Below are positions 46,760 through 57,894 of a DNA stretch of 64,000 nucleotides, one piece after another; position 1 is the stretch's first letter; each line of letters starts with the position of its first letter. The notes under the pieces were generated by a model, which saw nothing but the letters and a program-made list of their open reading frames with translations, did no database searches and was not told where the DNA came from. The stretch is from Cryptomeria japonica (Eukaryota; Streptophyta; Pinopsida; Cupressales; Cupressaceae). The translations under genes and the position numbers were made by a program. The stretch covers positions 510,133,442 to 510,197,441 of the forward strand of contig NC_081410.1 of NCBI RefSeq assembly GCF_030272615.1, written 5' to 3'.

Positions 46760-47400
46760 TGCATGTACATGAAGTTTAGACTAGATTATACTTTATACCT
46801 GGTTTGTGTTTGATTAGATTATATATATTTCATGCATGTACATGGATTTTATACTAGATTATACTTTATACCTTGTTTGTGTTTGATCAAATTATATATA
46901 TTTCATGCATGTATGCAGTTTAGACTAGATTATTCTTTATACCTGGTTTGTGTTTATATGGATTATATATATTTCATGCATCATGTATGAAGTTTAGACT
47001 AGATTATATTCTTTATACCTCATTTACATGTTTGATTAGATTTTATATTTCATGCATGTATGAAGTTTAGACTAGATTATACTTTATACCTGGTTGAGTT
47101 TGATCAAATTATATATATTTCATGCATGTATGCAGTTTAGACTAGATTATACTTTATACTTGGTTTGTGTTTGATAAGATTATATATATTTCATGCATCA
47201 TGTATGAAGTTTAGACTAGATTATATTATTTTTACCTCATTTACATGTTTGATCAGATTGTATATTTCATGCATGTATGAAGTTTAGACTAGATTATACT
47301 TTATACCTCCGTTGTGTTTGATTAGATTATATATATTTCCTGCATCATGTGATATGAAGTTTAGACTAGAGATTATATATTTCATGCACATGTACATGTT
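46757..47400. repeat. 70-80 bp minisatellite
   Basis: About nine diverged units built on TTCATGCATGTATGAAGTTT, AGACTAGATTATACTTTATA and CCTGGTTTGTGTTTGATTAG, with period near 73 and small length variants. It lies between the 3' ends of the two convergent T2 genes. Confidence 0.92.
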
Positions 47401-48174
47401 AGATTATATATTACATGTGCACATGTACATACATGTTAGATTATGTATGTATTTTATGTTCGATGGACTGGACTAGATTATATATATATATCACGTGCAC
47501 ATGTTAGAAATACAACACATATGTACATACAGTAGATATGCATTAAAATTTAAAAGAACATGTTCAAACCAAAGAGTATATCCACTCCAATGAACAATAT
47601 AAAAATCACAATTGAACTAATTAATATCAAATGAACAAACTAAACTTAATAGGTCATGTACTAAATAGTTCACATGGTATGTGCTTCTAGGTATTTATAC
47701 AAGTTAAATAGTTCACAACATGTACATGTCCTAATTACATGTCCTAATTCCATATATCAATTTTACACATGTACATATTACATTCTAATTTAAATATGCA
47801 ATTTTAATTAAATTAATTTAACTAGTGGTCCTTACAAATTACATGCATTTAGAATTAGATACAGTACACTATATACATACAAATTAAACATGCATTTAAA
47901 CATGTACATACTTGAATTAACTTCATACATACTAATTTGATATAATTAAAAAATTTCATTTATTTAAACTTAAAAAATATTTATCCAAGTTTCAAAACAA
48001 GTTAAGAGATCTAGAATTTATCAAGTATTAATTCAATTCATGTGGGTTGAACCACATGTGTACTTTGGATTACTAAATATATATAGTTCATACCACATCA
48101 AGTGGTTCATAATGCTCTTTAATAACACTTAATATTTTTTCATGGTCTTCACTATCTAGTCTCCACTTTTGAGA
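47401..48174. other. AT-rich spacer, no feature seen
   Basis: Contains many ACATGTACAT-like words, perhaps decayed continuations of the minisatellite, but no coding segment. Confidence 0.5.
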
Positions 48175-51100
48175 TCACCCTCGACATGGAACTGTTTGAA
48201 GAATTAGGCCAACAACAATGACCAAGTGACTATACTGATATACCTTGTTGTCAATTTGGTATTTAGTGAAATGAATCCCATGTTGAACAATTTTAGCTTG
48301 TTTGAAATATGTCCCTTGCACTAGAATTGAGCCTGCATGTACATGTATATAAGAAATGTGAGAAATTAAAAATTTGCACGTACGTGATTTGTACATACAT
48401 ACTCAGATCAGTTCAAACCTATGGGAAATGACATTCCATCACTCATTTTAGATTTTGATAACTTCTTTCTCTCTTTTGTGCAACGCAATAAATAATAACT
48501 AACACCTTCTATATTTCCATCTTCTGCTATGACTACAAAAATATCTCCTACAATTTGACACAACTTAAATAAATTCTAAGTTACATGTCATTTTTAAGGA
48601 AATGTTTACATGTACGCAACATTTTTTAGATATTTATATATACGCAACATGTATATACTTTAAATATATACATGTGTATGTCATATCTACCTTTTTTAAT
48701 CAATCCTGAAATATGATCATAGTCACCATAAATCAAAGGAATGTCTTCAAAGTTTTCATCCTCATTTGAATCCTCGTATGTGTCAGAAACATCTAGTGGC
48801 ACCAATTTCCATTCACTAACATATCCAAGCTCTTGGTTCTTGCAATCAACATAGTTTTCAAAAATGCATTCAGAACAAAAACATGAATAATCCCTAGTGT
48901 ATAATGTCCATGGGTGATTATCTGTACTCATGACACAATGCAAAGATCTTGTCCTCTCCACACTCTTGCATCCATGCATTGATCTTCTATCCACATCTAC
49001 AAAATTTGTACATGTGTACAAGAACATGTACATGTAGAACAAGTTGTTAAATTGAAACATTCTAACTAGGAACATTTTTTTAAAAATTAAAAAAATTAAA
49101 ATAAAACACTAAAAGAGAACACGTACCGGTTATCTCCCAAGATACTCTATATGGAATGGGTCTATATGTTCTCAATGATGATTCCCCAGGATAATTAGGT
49201 TTCTCAAAACATTTCTTACACCATTCAACAACATCATGTGCATCTTCTATATGATCTCCTATGTACTTTATTTGATGCTTTCTTAGAGCACGTTTGATAC
49301 AAGCTCCTGCACCATCATGTTCATCCTTTCCATGACCACTCTCAAAAAAACTCCAAACATGTGGTATTTTGTCATTTCGATGATATCTACATAGTGCATA
49401 AAATGGCCTCAAATATTTGAATTGTGCTGCACATCCATCAGACCAAACAAAATGTTTAACTATTGTTATGCCTCTATCTTTCAAATAATCAAAAAACTTC
49501 TTAAAGCAATGTTGTACAAAAAGTTTGTCATGCTCCTTATCATCACTGATATAGAAGTGGTACTCTTTCTTAATGACACAATTTTCAAATGTACTATCAA
49601 CACCATCCAAATTCATTTGTGCATGGCGATAACACACATGCACCAAAATAGTGATTTGCTTTGAAAAGTAATACTCTGATTGAATCTCTTTTTGATGTGC
49701 AAAAGAGTAATTCTTTGTGAAGTCCACTACATATAGAATAGTTCCAAGTGGGAAAGTGTCTCTTAATCTTTTAAATTGTTCTGCTTTCCACTTGGCAGAA
49801 AAACCATTGCATATGTATGGTTTTATCAACTTACGAAAATTTTCCATAAATGTTCCAATAGGTATTTCCTCTTCTACATAATCTAGCCTTGTATATTCCT
49901 TTCCAATTTTTTTTCAAATTTTTTGTACTTATAACTCTTACAATTTACTATCTTCCTCATGTTAGTATCTTCATCTCTCAAAGGCAATTTAGCCAAGTCC
50001 CTGCATGTTCCACAAATTCCTCTTATGCAATTTATTTGACTGGTTGCATTATCATCTGATTTATCACATAAGATGGATGCTATGAATTTACTTGTTCATT
50101 TAGGAGGAGCATTTTCATAACCATCACTATCTTCTCTAATCTTTCGAAACACCTGATAGTAAAATTCAAATTCGATGTGATAACGACAACAACAAGTTTT
50201 GAAAACTTTGTTTAACTTCATAATATGGCCTTAACCGTTCAAACACGGTTTGTCCAATCTTTATATAGGGTTTTTTTTTACTAAACAACACATACAATTA
50301 ATGTTTTGTTGTGTCTATCCAATGGTTTACATGGAGATCATAATGATTAGGACCAATCCTTTGCTTGATAACATCTATATTGTTTGATGAAGGACGGGTA
50401 TTATCATTCCAAAAACTTGTCACAAAGTTCCTAACAACATCTTCAATTCTATCAGAATGAGGAGATCTACACATAATTGCCCAATTCCCTTGTGAGGTAG
50501 TATCATCCAAACTCTTTCTCCTTATAACATATTTAGATATTGTCCTTCTACTAAAACCAAACTCATATGACAGTGAAGAGATTTGTCTTTTTTGAGGCAA
50601 TCTTTCATTTACTAAAGATGTCAACATCACTCTTCTTGAAATGGTCTTATCTACTATTCAAGATTTTTTACCAATGTTCACCAAACCTTTCTTAACATTA
50701 TCAACAATAGATTTTTTTAGCTAAGAATTTTTCCTCTTTTGACTTGTTGTATCTATACCCAACAATTTCAGTGGATCTATTAAGTCTTTATGAGTAAGTA
50801 CAGTTGATAACAATTGAGCTTTTTCTAGTATAGTATCAAGATTGTTGAAATGAGATATTATTTCTTTTGCACTTTTATTCATTGACCTCCTTTTAGTATG
50901 TCTAGGTTCTTCACAGAGACGTTTCAACTCATCCACATCCATTTCAAGTAAATGATCTAAATTTTTATAAGAAATATTTCTCTTCACCTGTTTAGCTAGA
51001 TCCACAATATGCTCATCCATATCAGTGGTAGGAGGTAAGGAGCCTGACCCCTCTCCTTCAACCTCCATTGGTTCAACTTGGACAATCTCCTCCCTATGTT

Positions 51101-52595
51101 CATCAACTATATCATGTTCTTCAATAGGTTCGTTTGCCTCGACTACCGCTTTAGAACTCCCTTCTTCTCGAGCCCGTTCTACACATAATTTAAGAGTTGG
51201 TGTAAGGTTCAAATTAATAGATTATTCAATTAGGTTTAAAAATAGGGGTGAATTTGGCTTAAAGATTTGTGTTAAAATTAGGGTTCAATTTGGTTTATTA
51301 AATTTAATTACTTTCAGGACCTTAGTGTTATAACTCTAATTAAATTAGGTGTAGGTTTAAAGTTCAATTTGTTCTCAGGTTAGGATTAGGGCTCAAATTT
51401 ATTTAGTGTGCAAGTAAGTTTAGAGTTAGAGTTAAAAAAAATTTCAGTAATTAATATTTGAAGAAGATGATAATTATTTTAATAATTTTTTCTTGATGTT
51501 TAATTCTAGATTTACACATGAAGAATTATAATTAGTTAATTATTATCATTTAATTTATGTTATTCCTTACGTATAGTGTTAAGGTTAAATTTTGTTTTGC
51601 GCTAATATAACAAATAAACATAAACATATAAAGTGGAAATAAATATTGATGAGTTATTTTGAAAACCTCAATCTCTCACTAATAACACATAAAATGAAAT
51701 TTTGATAAATTAGAAATTCCAATTTTGAAAATTAAAAGTACAAATATTTTGATGCATGCATACGATAAAGGTGACCTCATATTAATTTGTTATGTCATAA
51801 CAGGTGGACTATAATTTGTCACATGTGTATTTAAGACCTATTATTGCATAATAGACCTCCTAATCTAAAATGTTTTTGCATACGTGAAGTCATATAAATA
51901 GAACCTAAATTATGACATGTAATAGGTTCTAAATTTATGTCACATTTAAGACCTATAATCAATGTAATAGTCCTCATTTGTCACATAATAGGCCTTATTA
52001 TTAAAATTAATATGACCACGTATGCAAAAACATTTCACATTAATATACTTGACTCCCTTAAGACAGATATATTATGTGATATTAACTTCCTATCACATGA
52101 AATTAAGTACATGTCTTAAATATTCAATATATATAAGTTAGAGCCTAAATTATGACACAATAGGTCTTATTAATTTTATGACTTAATAGGTCTTATCTAT
52201 TATAAATGGACTTAATTATATAGGAGAAAAATGCAATTACATAACAAGCAAGTTAATAGAATTTGAAATTTGCAAATACACATATTATCTCAAATTAATT
52301 ATGCTTTCCAATTAAAACAAGATTATTTTTAATCCTACTATTTCTAATTAATTTAATTAAGATTTTTTAAATTAATTTTCATTAAAAATATTAGATAAAA
52401 AATATTGAACTAATTAATACTAACAAATAAACACTATTTTTGGTAATTAATACATATAAAATTAAATAGAAATAAAAATTAAAAATACATACTTGCATCA
52501 TGATATCTTTGTCTTCTTTGTTCTTGATATCTTTCTTCCGTTTCAGAAGAATAATTCCTTGAAGTCTTATTTTGCCTTCTCTTCTTGTTCCCCAT
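48175..52595 (-). pseudogene. T2 transposase-like gene, five exons, decayed
   Basis: Proposed minus-strand exons: 52595-52493, 51178-49127, 48996-48691, 48547-48419 and 48332-48175. Every intron is GT...AG and every junction falls after codon base 1 with frame kept. Exon 1 is basic (MGNKKRRQNKTSRNY). Exon 2 has an acidic region, a helical part, a helix-turn-helix-like segment (SLSYEFGFSRRTISKYVIR), a Cys region (INCIRGICGTCRDL), and a catalytic-like core: YVVDFTKNYSF, WSDGCAAQFKYLRPF, FFESGHGKDEHDGAGACIKR. Asp residues in the first two motifs and an Asp/Glu in the third could form a DDE/DDD triad. Exons 3-5 give a Cys/His-rich and beta-rich C-terminal domain ending TVPCRG. Stops at 50721, near 50665 and 50298, and two frameshifts (about 50250 and 49890) disable it. 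Confidence 0.7.
49080..49847 (-). CDS. best-preserved transposase core segment (partial exon 2)
   Basis: A 255-codon open stretch within exon 2. The real exon should end at 49127, where ACCG|GTACGT is a good donor; the 16 residues beyond are intron translation. Motifs by residue: D42 in VVDFTKNY, QKEIQSEYYF at 52-61, D137 in WSDGCAAQFK, and E168/D174/E175/D177 around SGHGKDEHDGAGA. The HGK...DG.GA..KR signature is shared by uncharacterised transposase-like proteins of plants and animals as I recall, but I could not place it in a named superfamily. Confidence 0.65.
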   Translation of the reverse strand: MENFRKLIKPYICNGFSAKWKAEQFKRLRDTFPLGTILYVVDFTKNYSFAHQKEIQSEYYFSKQITILVHVCYRHAQMNLDGVDSTFENCVIKKEYHFYISDDKEHDKLFVQHCFKKFFDYLKDRGITIVKHFVWSDGCAAQFKYLRPFYALCRYHRNDKIPHVWSFFESGHGKDEHDGAGACIKRALRKHQIKYIGDHIEDAHDVVEWCKKCFEKPNYPGESSLRTYRPIPYRVSWEITGTCSLLVFYFNFFNF

Positions 52596-52769
52596 GCTTT
52601 TAAAAAACCTTCAAATATCTTCAAATTATTGCCCTCAAAATAATTTTCAAATGTCTTCTCACATCCAAAAATACGAATTATTTTAATCATTGTGTGATAA
52701 AAAATGAAAAAAATTATGGACATTTATACGACTCCACTTAAATGAAAAAAAAAAAAAATTGCATCGGCC

Positions 52770-52950
52770 TGGGTTCGAACGAAACCCGACAATTAAAAAT
52801 GGTCGAGTTCATTCGAACCTGATCGTTACGAAACAGTACGGGCCAAAATTAAGCGTGTGGGTTCAAGCGAATGGGGGTTCGTTCGAACCCCTTATGGTTC
52901 AAGTGAACCCAATTCGCTCGAATCAGTGTTCATTCGAACCGTGCTATTAG
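52770..52950. repeat. T2 right subterminal palindrome cluster
   Basis: Contains GGGTTCGAACGAAACCC, GGGGTTCGTTCGAACCCC (52874-52891), GGTTCAAGTGAACCC and several half sites GTTCATTCGAACC. It matches the left cluster (40425-40595); the central palindromes differ only in the two middle bases. It lies upstream of the minus-strand gene start and about 775 bp from the right TIR. Confidence 0.85.
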
Positions 52951-53705
52951 AGGTTTCTCCCAAAAAATTTCAGAGTTCTGAAGAATTTATGACTTCAGAG
53001 CTCTGGTTCAAAGAACAAATGAAATAATCTTGATAACCCAAAAATATTAGATTGTAGTACTTGGAGCAAGCTTTCCAACAAGTATAATTTTGTTATATTT
53101 TGAATTTATTATGTTCTTGTTTTTTTTAATTTTATGGAATATTGGTTTTTCACTGAACATGAACTTCCCTGTTCAATGCATTGGGAAAAATAGGAAACTA
53201 ACTCAAAAAAGTTCTGAAAAATATCTAAGCCCCAGATATTGATGTCTTCTTTCTAACAAAAAAAACTGAATTTCGATATATATAGAACAAGTTATGTGTT
53301 CAAACTTAAACCTATGTTTGAATTATGAGTAGTCCGACTTCAAAACTTTATAAAATGAAAAACATTGAACATATCACTATCCAACCAATTGCAAGCCCTG
53401 GATATTGATGTTACAAACCAAAATTTGAAATAATTGAGTTTTTATCATTTATAGAAAAAAAGTTATGTGTTTTGGGAGGCACAACACTCTTAAAAATGTA
53501 GTTTGTTGTAAAAAACTACTTTTCGAGGGGGATGGAAATTTTTTTTAAAAATCCTTCAAAAAAATTTGAAAAAAGTGTATATAGAATCTACAAACAAAAT
53601 TCTACAAATCACTAATTTACATCATCTTCAAATTTTAATAGCTTAAAAGTTATAGTTCTCAGAAGTTGAAGATTATTTTAAAAATGTTCATCTCAGTGTC
53701 AAAAC
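52951..53705. other. T2 right terminal region, non-coding
   Basis: AT-rich, with no frame of note and no palindromes. It is much longer than the matching left region (40386-40424), so T2 is asymmetric. Confidence 0.5.
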
Positions 53706-53726
53706 TGGCAAAAAAGTGGGAACCAT
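53706..53726 (-). repeat. T2 right terminal inverted repeat
   Basis: On the plus strand TGGCAAAAAAGTGGGAACCA then T. It is the reverse complement of the left TIR apart from two extra bases in the T run, and is followed by TA and copia A coding sequence. Confidence 0.85.
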
Positions 53727-54428
53727 TATTGTGAGTTCACCTTGAGATAAATGTTGTTTTCATCACTAGTTCTAGCAAAGCCTATCTTCATCAGATGAGT
53801 ATGAAGCCATTCATACCATGCTTTAGGTGTCTGCTTTAATCCATACAAAGCTTTATGCAATTTCCATACCATGTCTTCCTTATCTGCCAATGCATAACCA
53901 TCAGGCTGCTCTATATAAACCTCTTCTTCCAGTATCCCATTCAAGAATGCAAACTTGACATCCATCCGGTATACCATGAACTTCTTATGAGTTGCAAATG
54001 CAAGTAATATTTTAACACCTTCCAGTCTTGCTACTGGTGCAAAAGTTTCTCCATAGTCTTCTCCTTCTTCTTGCGCATAACCTTTGCATACTAATTTTTC
54101 CTTGTTGCAAACTAAAACACCATCTTCATTTATATTGTTTCTGAACACCCTAAAACACCATCTTCATTTATATTGTTTCTGAACACCCATTTAGTACCTA
54201 TAACATTTTTTTTACCAGTCGGGGTACCAAGGTCCAAGTGTTGTTCTTCTCAATTTGTTCCAACTCCTCCTCCATAGCTTTCACCCAATGATCATCACCA
54301 AATGCCTCCTTAGCATTTCTAGGTTCAAAGGTGGATATCATGCAAGAGTTCTCTCTTATTCTCCTTCTAGTTAGTACTCTATCATCCTTATCCCCAATAA
54401 TTTGTTTAAGACTATGATTCAGTCTCAC
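53727..54428 (-). pseudogene. copia A reverse transcriptase, N-terminal part
   Basis: Minus strand: EPRNAKEAFGDDHWVKAMEE and NNTWTLVPR (54428-54198), then after a frameshift and short duplication near 54130-54180 the 140-codon frame with KLVCKGYAQEEGEDYGETF, VYRMDVKFAFLNGILEEEVY (first catalytic Asp), QPDGYALADKEDMVWKL and LYGLKQTPKAWYEW. It stops at the T2 insertion; the YVDD region is across T2 at about 40300. The RVT_2 order is canonical. Confidence 0.92.
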
Positions 54429-54461
54429 ATACCTAGGAATAAAATGATCATTCTCTTCAGG

Positions 54462-55410
54462 TTAAACTTCTTTATTGTCATATTCCTCTAAATTTATTTG
54501 TTTTGGTTGAACAAGTACATCAGGATTTGCTTTACTTGTTTCTGATTTAACAGTTTCAGGTTCCAAAAGCAAAATGCAAGGATCTTCATCCTTCTTCTCT
54601 GAACTGGTTCCTTTTGAAATTTCAAGACATTCATCTAGACAAACATCATCACTCTCAATAATTTTATGTGTTCGGTTGTTGAAGCATTTATAGGCCTTAC
54701 TCTTGGTGGAATAGCCAAGGAATATACCTTCATCACTATTAGCTTCAAACTTTCTTATGTAATCACCTCTTTTAATAAAACATTTGCTACCAAATATTTT
54801 AAAATAGCTAACATCAGGTGATCTCCCATACCAGTTTTCATATGGGGTCTTGTCCTTACCTCTTTTCACCAAAACATGGTTAATTGTGTAGACAGTTGTA
54901 CTTACACTTTTCTTTCCAAAATGTTTTTGCTACACCTCCTTGTATCAACATAGTCCTAGCAACTTCAACCACTGACCGGTTGTTTCTCTCTACTATACCA
55001 TTCTATTGTGGTATCCTTGGTGCAAAAAGTTGCCGCTTGATACCATTATCATCATAATATTTAGTGAACTCTGTAGAAGTGAACTCACCGCCTTGATCTG
55101 TTCTTAGACATTTTATCTTTTTTCCACTCTTTCTCAACTAAGGCTTTGAATGACTTGAATTTACCAAAAGCTTCATTCTTATCCTTCAAGATTGTGACCC
55201 ACATCATCCTTGAACAATCATCAGTGAAGATTATGAAATATCTGTCACCTTGAATGCTTCTTTTTCTTAATGATCCACATATATCTATATGAACCACATC
55301 TAACAAGTGCTCTGTTGAGAAGGACTTGCTCTTGAAAGTTGAAGAAGTCATCTTTCCTAGCTGACATTCTTTACAAGGAGCATTAACCAGGTTGTCTAGC
55401 TAAGGCAGAC
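54462..55410 (-). pseudogene. copia A integrase
   Basis: Minus strand: CKECQLGKMTSSTF of the zinc region, LLDVVHIDICGSLRKRS with the first catalytic Asp, YFIIFTDDCSRMMWV, FGKFKSFKALVE, a frameshift, LRTDQGGEFTSTEF with the second Asp, a stop within the PQ-NGIVERNNRSV region carrying the Glu, then KTPYENWYGRSPDVSYFKIF, KCFIKRGDYIRKFEANSDEG and IFLGYSTKSKAYKC. The acidic tail to 54462 is the variable linker to RT. Stops and frameshifts near 55085, 55000 and 54880. Confidence 0.9.
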
Positions 55411-56388
55411 CTCTTACTGTCTTAGACTTGCTTACTTTAACAATATTGTCAAAAGTGATATGACAAAATCTCCTATGCCAAAGCCAGCTATCATCTATTT
55501 TTGCAATCAAACAGTTGCTAACTTTAGGATTGATATGAAATACATTACCTCTGATCTATTTCCCACTATCAATCAATTCACCTTTGTTGTCAAATATTTT
55601 GCATATACCATTTCTAAACTCCAATGGGTATCCTTTGTCATTAAGTTGTGCCACACTTAACAGATTTGCTTTAGGCCTTCAACCCAATAGACATTGTCAA
55701 CACTTCTCTTCCCATTAAGAGAAACAACTCCCTTACCTTTAACCATATAGGGTGAGTCATTGCCAAAATTGACAACACTGCCATCAAATTCCTTCAAGGA
55801 AAGAAATTTTCTTTGATCACCGGTCATGTGATGTGAACAACCACTATCAATGATCCAATCATTAGAGTTATACATTCTGGATACTAGTGCCTTCTGATCA
55901 GATATTTCTTCCTTAATTGCTACAAACACAATATCTTCACTAGCATCATCATCAGATTCTTCATCAGTAATACCATTGTCAATAGCTACAAGACAATCTC
56001 TCTTTCCTTTACCCTTATACTTCTTAAATTTCTCTCTCCCTTATTCGTTTTCACCATTAGGGTAGTTTGTTGCTATATGGCCAATCTTGATGCATGCAAA
56101 ACATTTTAAAGGTAGCTTACCTCTATATTTACCAGTGCCTCTAGGCAATCATTTTGCCAACAATGCTTTAAGTTCCACTAAGTTGTCTTCATCATTAGCA
56201 TCTCTGCTGGATCTAGATTCATAACTATGGTTGGTGTCTCTACTTCTTCTCACATATGGGTTAGAGACAAAAGCTCTGAATTTAGATTATGATTTCTATA
56301 CACTACCATCATAGCCATTTAGTTAAAAAGAAGTAAGTTTGCCAATAATAGAGTCAAGAGTTACCTTTGTCTTTGTTGGCATTATAAC
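55411..56388 (-). pseudogene. copia A gag C-terminus and protease
   Basis: Minus strand from 56388: MPTKTKVTLDSIIGKLTSF, stops, RRSRDTNHSYESRSSRDAND, a zinc knuckle CFACIKIGHIATNY whose last Cys is Tyr, an acidic stretch, then the protease NDWIIDSGCSHHMTGD near 55848. The pre-integrase part follows (SLNGKRSVDNVYWVEGL; LLSVAQLNDKGYPLEFRN in another frame). It joins gag part 1 (58465-57974), separated by the LTR 56401-57894. Confidence 0.88.
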
Positions 56389-56400
56389 AAACAAGAAGAA

Positions 56401-57894
56401 GGTTGGCATTCCAATTACAATGAGAGATTGTTGGCATTTCAATAAGGATATTGAGAAGGCTGTTGATGACTATGGATATAACTGATTAAGGATGATTATT
56501 GTCTTAATATTATTATTTTGACATTGATGTCAAGAAATTGATTTTCTAATTCAGTATGATGTTACCATATCTTAAGAAGTATGATTTGATGAGATCTTAA
56601 GAAGTATGATTTGATGAGTATAAAGATGTCGGTAAAAGACACAGAAAGAATATGATGAATAAGGGGATAAGTTATTCAATGGGCAACTATTACCGAGTTA
56701 GACAATGATGAGATCATGATGTTTAGATTGTTTTGATATCCTACATATGCTATTGTTTGAAAGGTTAATACTATACTATGTTACTGAGCATAGAACCTAG
56801 TCAGTAAACCCTAAGGAACCTAGTCGGTAAACCCTAAGGAACCTAGTCGGTAAACCCTAAGGTTATCACTATCGGTTAATGAAGGCAGAATGTCTACCGA
56901 GTAAAGTTTAGTATTTACCGAGTTACAACCAAGCTATAACAGAATGCATTAAATGTTTACATGTGATATTTCATGAAGGAAGCTGATGAGCTAGAGTGGA
57001 TCAATGATTGGTAAGCCGTGGAAGAAGTTTGTTAAAGAATCTATGGTAAAGAAAGATCAGCAGGAAGATCTACAACTTAGATTGAACCGCAACACCCTAA
57101 CACAAGTTCCAAGGTGGGGTAAAAAATTTTTAGATTGAAGGATACATTGAACCTGGACAAGATTGAAGATCTGATGGCTATGATTGACCATGGAAAATGT
57201 GATCAAGGAGATTAAGTGGTTGGAAGATTATTTATAAATAGGAAACTGTTGATAAACAATGTATGCAGGCAAGTGTATGCACAGGGATGCTACATAGTGA
57301 TTACCGAGCACAAAAGCTTGAAGACCTATTAGAATAACAAAGTATAGATGCCCAGCAGATAGACAAGATTAGTTCTATGTCTAAATTGTATTGAACAAAT
57401 AGGAATCTGCTTTAGCATTTTTAGATGTGAAGTTGCAGACATATTTTTATTACTGTTATTTTGAGAAGTAGTAGAAAATCTCTTAATCAAGTGGCCTTAA
57501 TAGTCCTATTTGTAAAATCCTCTAGCAAGGTGACATTCTTATTGAGTGTTTGAAATCCTTTAACAAGGTCACTTCTAACAAGGTGAAGATCCTAACAGAT
57601 CTAAGGGAAATCCCTTAACTAGGTCACATCTAGCAATGTGTTTGTAATCTTTAACAGGATTTGCTTTTAACCGAGCATACTCTAGAAGAGTATATTTCTT
57701 AGTGGGTCCGAAATCCCACAGTGTTTTTTCCCTATTTGGGTTTCCACATTAAATCTGGTGTTATATGTTTGTGATCTATTCTAATTATGGGTTTGCATGC
57801 ATTACTGTTTTTCTGGTAAGGTTACCGAGGTTGAATCTGTTGTTTTTAGTGAAGATTAAGTTTGAATGATTCACCCCCCCTCTCATATTGTTAG
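56401..57894 (+). repeat. copia-type LTR inserted in copia A gag (family G, copy 2)
   Basis: About 1494 bp, the reverse orientation and nearly the same length as 33442-34936. It starts GGTTGGCATTCCAATTAC (TGTTGGCATTCC in copy 1), ends around CCCTCTCATATTGTTAG, and includes CCCACAGTGTTTTTTCCC. It probably represents a solo or truncated LTR. No target duplication could be read at these edges, so ends are uncertain by several bases. Confidence 0.8.
56794..56862. repeat. three tandem 23 bp units within the family G LTR
   Basis: AACCTAGTC(A/G)GTAAACCCTAAGG three times. The other LTR copy has this segment once (about 34507-34530), so the triplication arose in this copy. Confidence 0.9.

Larger units (their letters stand above)
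40367..53726. mobile_element. T2: 13.4 kb TIR DNA transposon with two genes and a satellite
   Basis: Inserted in the RT of copia A. Terminal inverted repeats: ATGGTTCCCACTTTTGCCA at 40367-40385, and on the opposite strand ATGGTTCCCAC then six or so T and GCCA at 53706-53726. TA flanks both ends exactly; a TTAA/TTAT 4 bp duplication with one mismatch is also possible. Near both ends lie clusters of the palindrome GGTTCGNNCGAACC. Inside: a TATA box, a 3 kb satellite, a plus-strand three-exon gene, (AT)n and a minisatellite, and a convergent minus-strand five-exon transposase-like gene. Both genes carry stops, so this copy is dead. Superfamily not established. Confidence 0.8.

Noticed and set aside
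46587-46772. Frame ending in a long Ile-Tyr run
   Set aside because: It is the (AT)n microsatellite in translation.
40367-53726. T2 as a CACTA (En/Spm) or Mutator element
   Set aside because: The termini are not CACTA, the flanking match is TA (or about 4 bp) rather than 3 or 9 bp, and the core lacks the MULE motifs I know. PIF/Harbinger is not supported because the flanks are TAA versus TTA on one strand.
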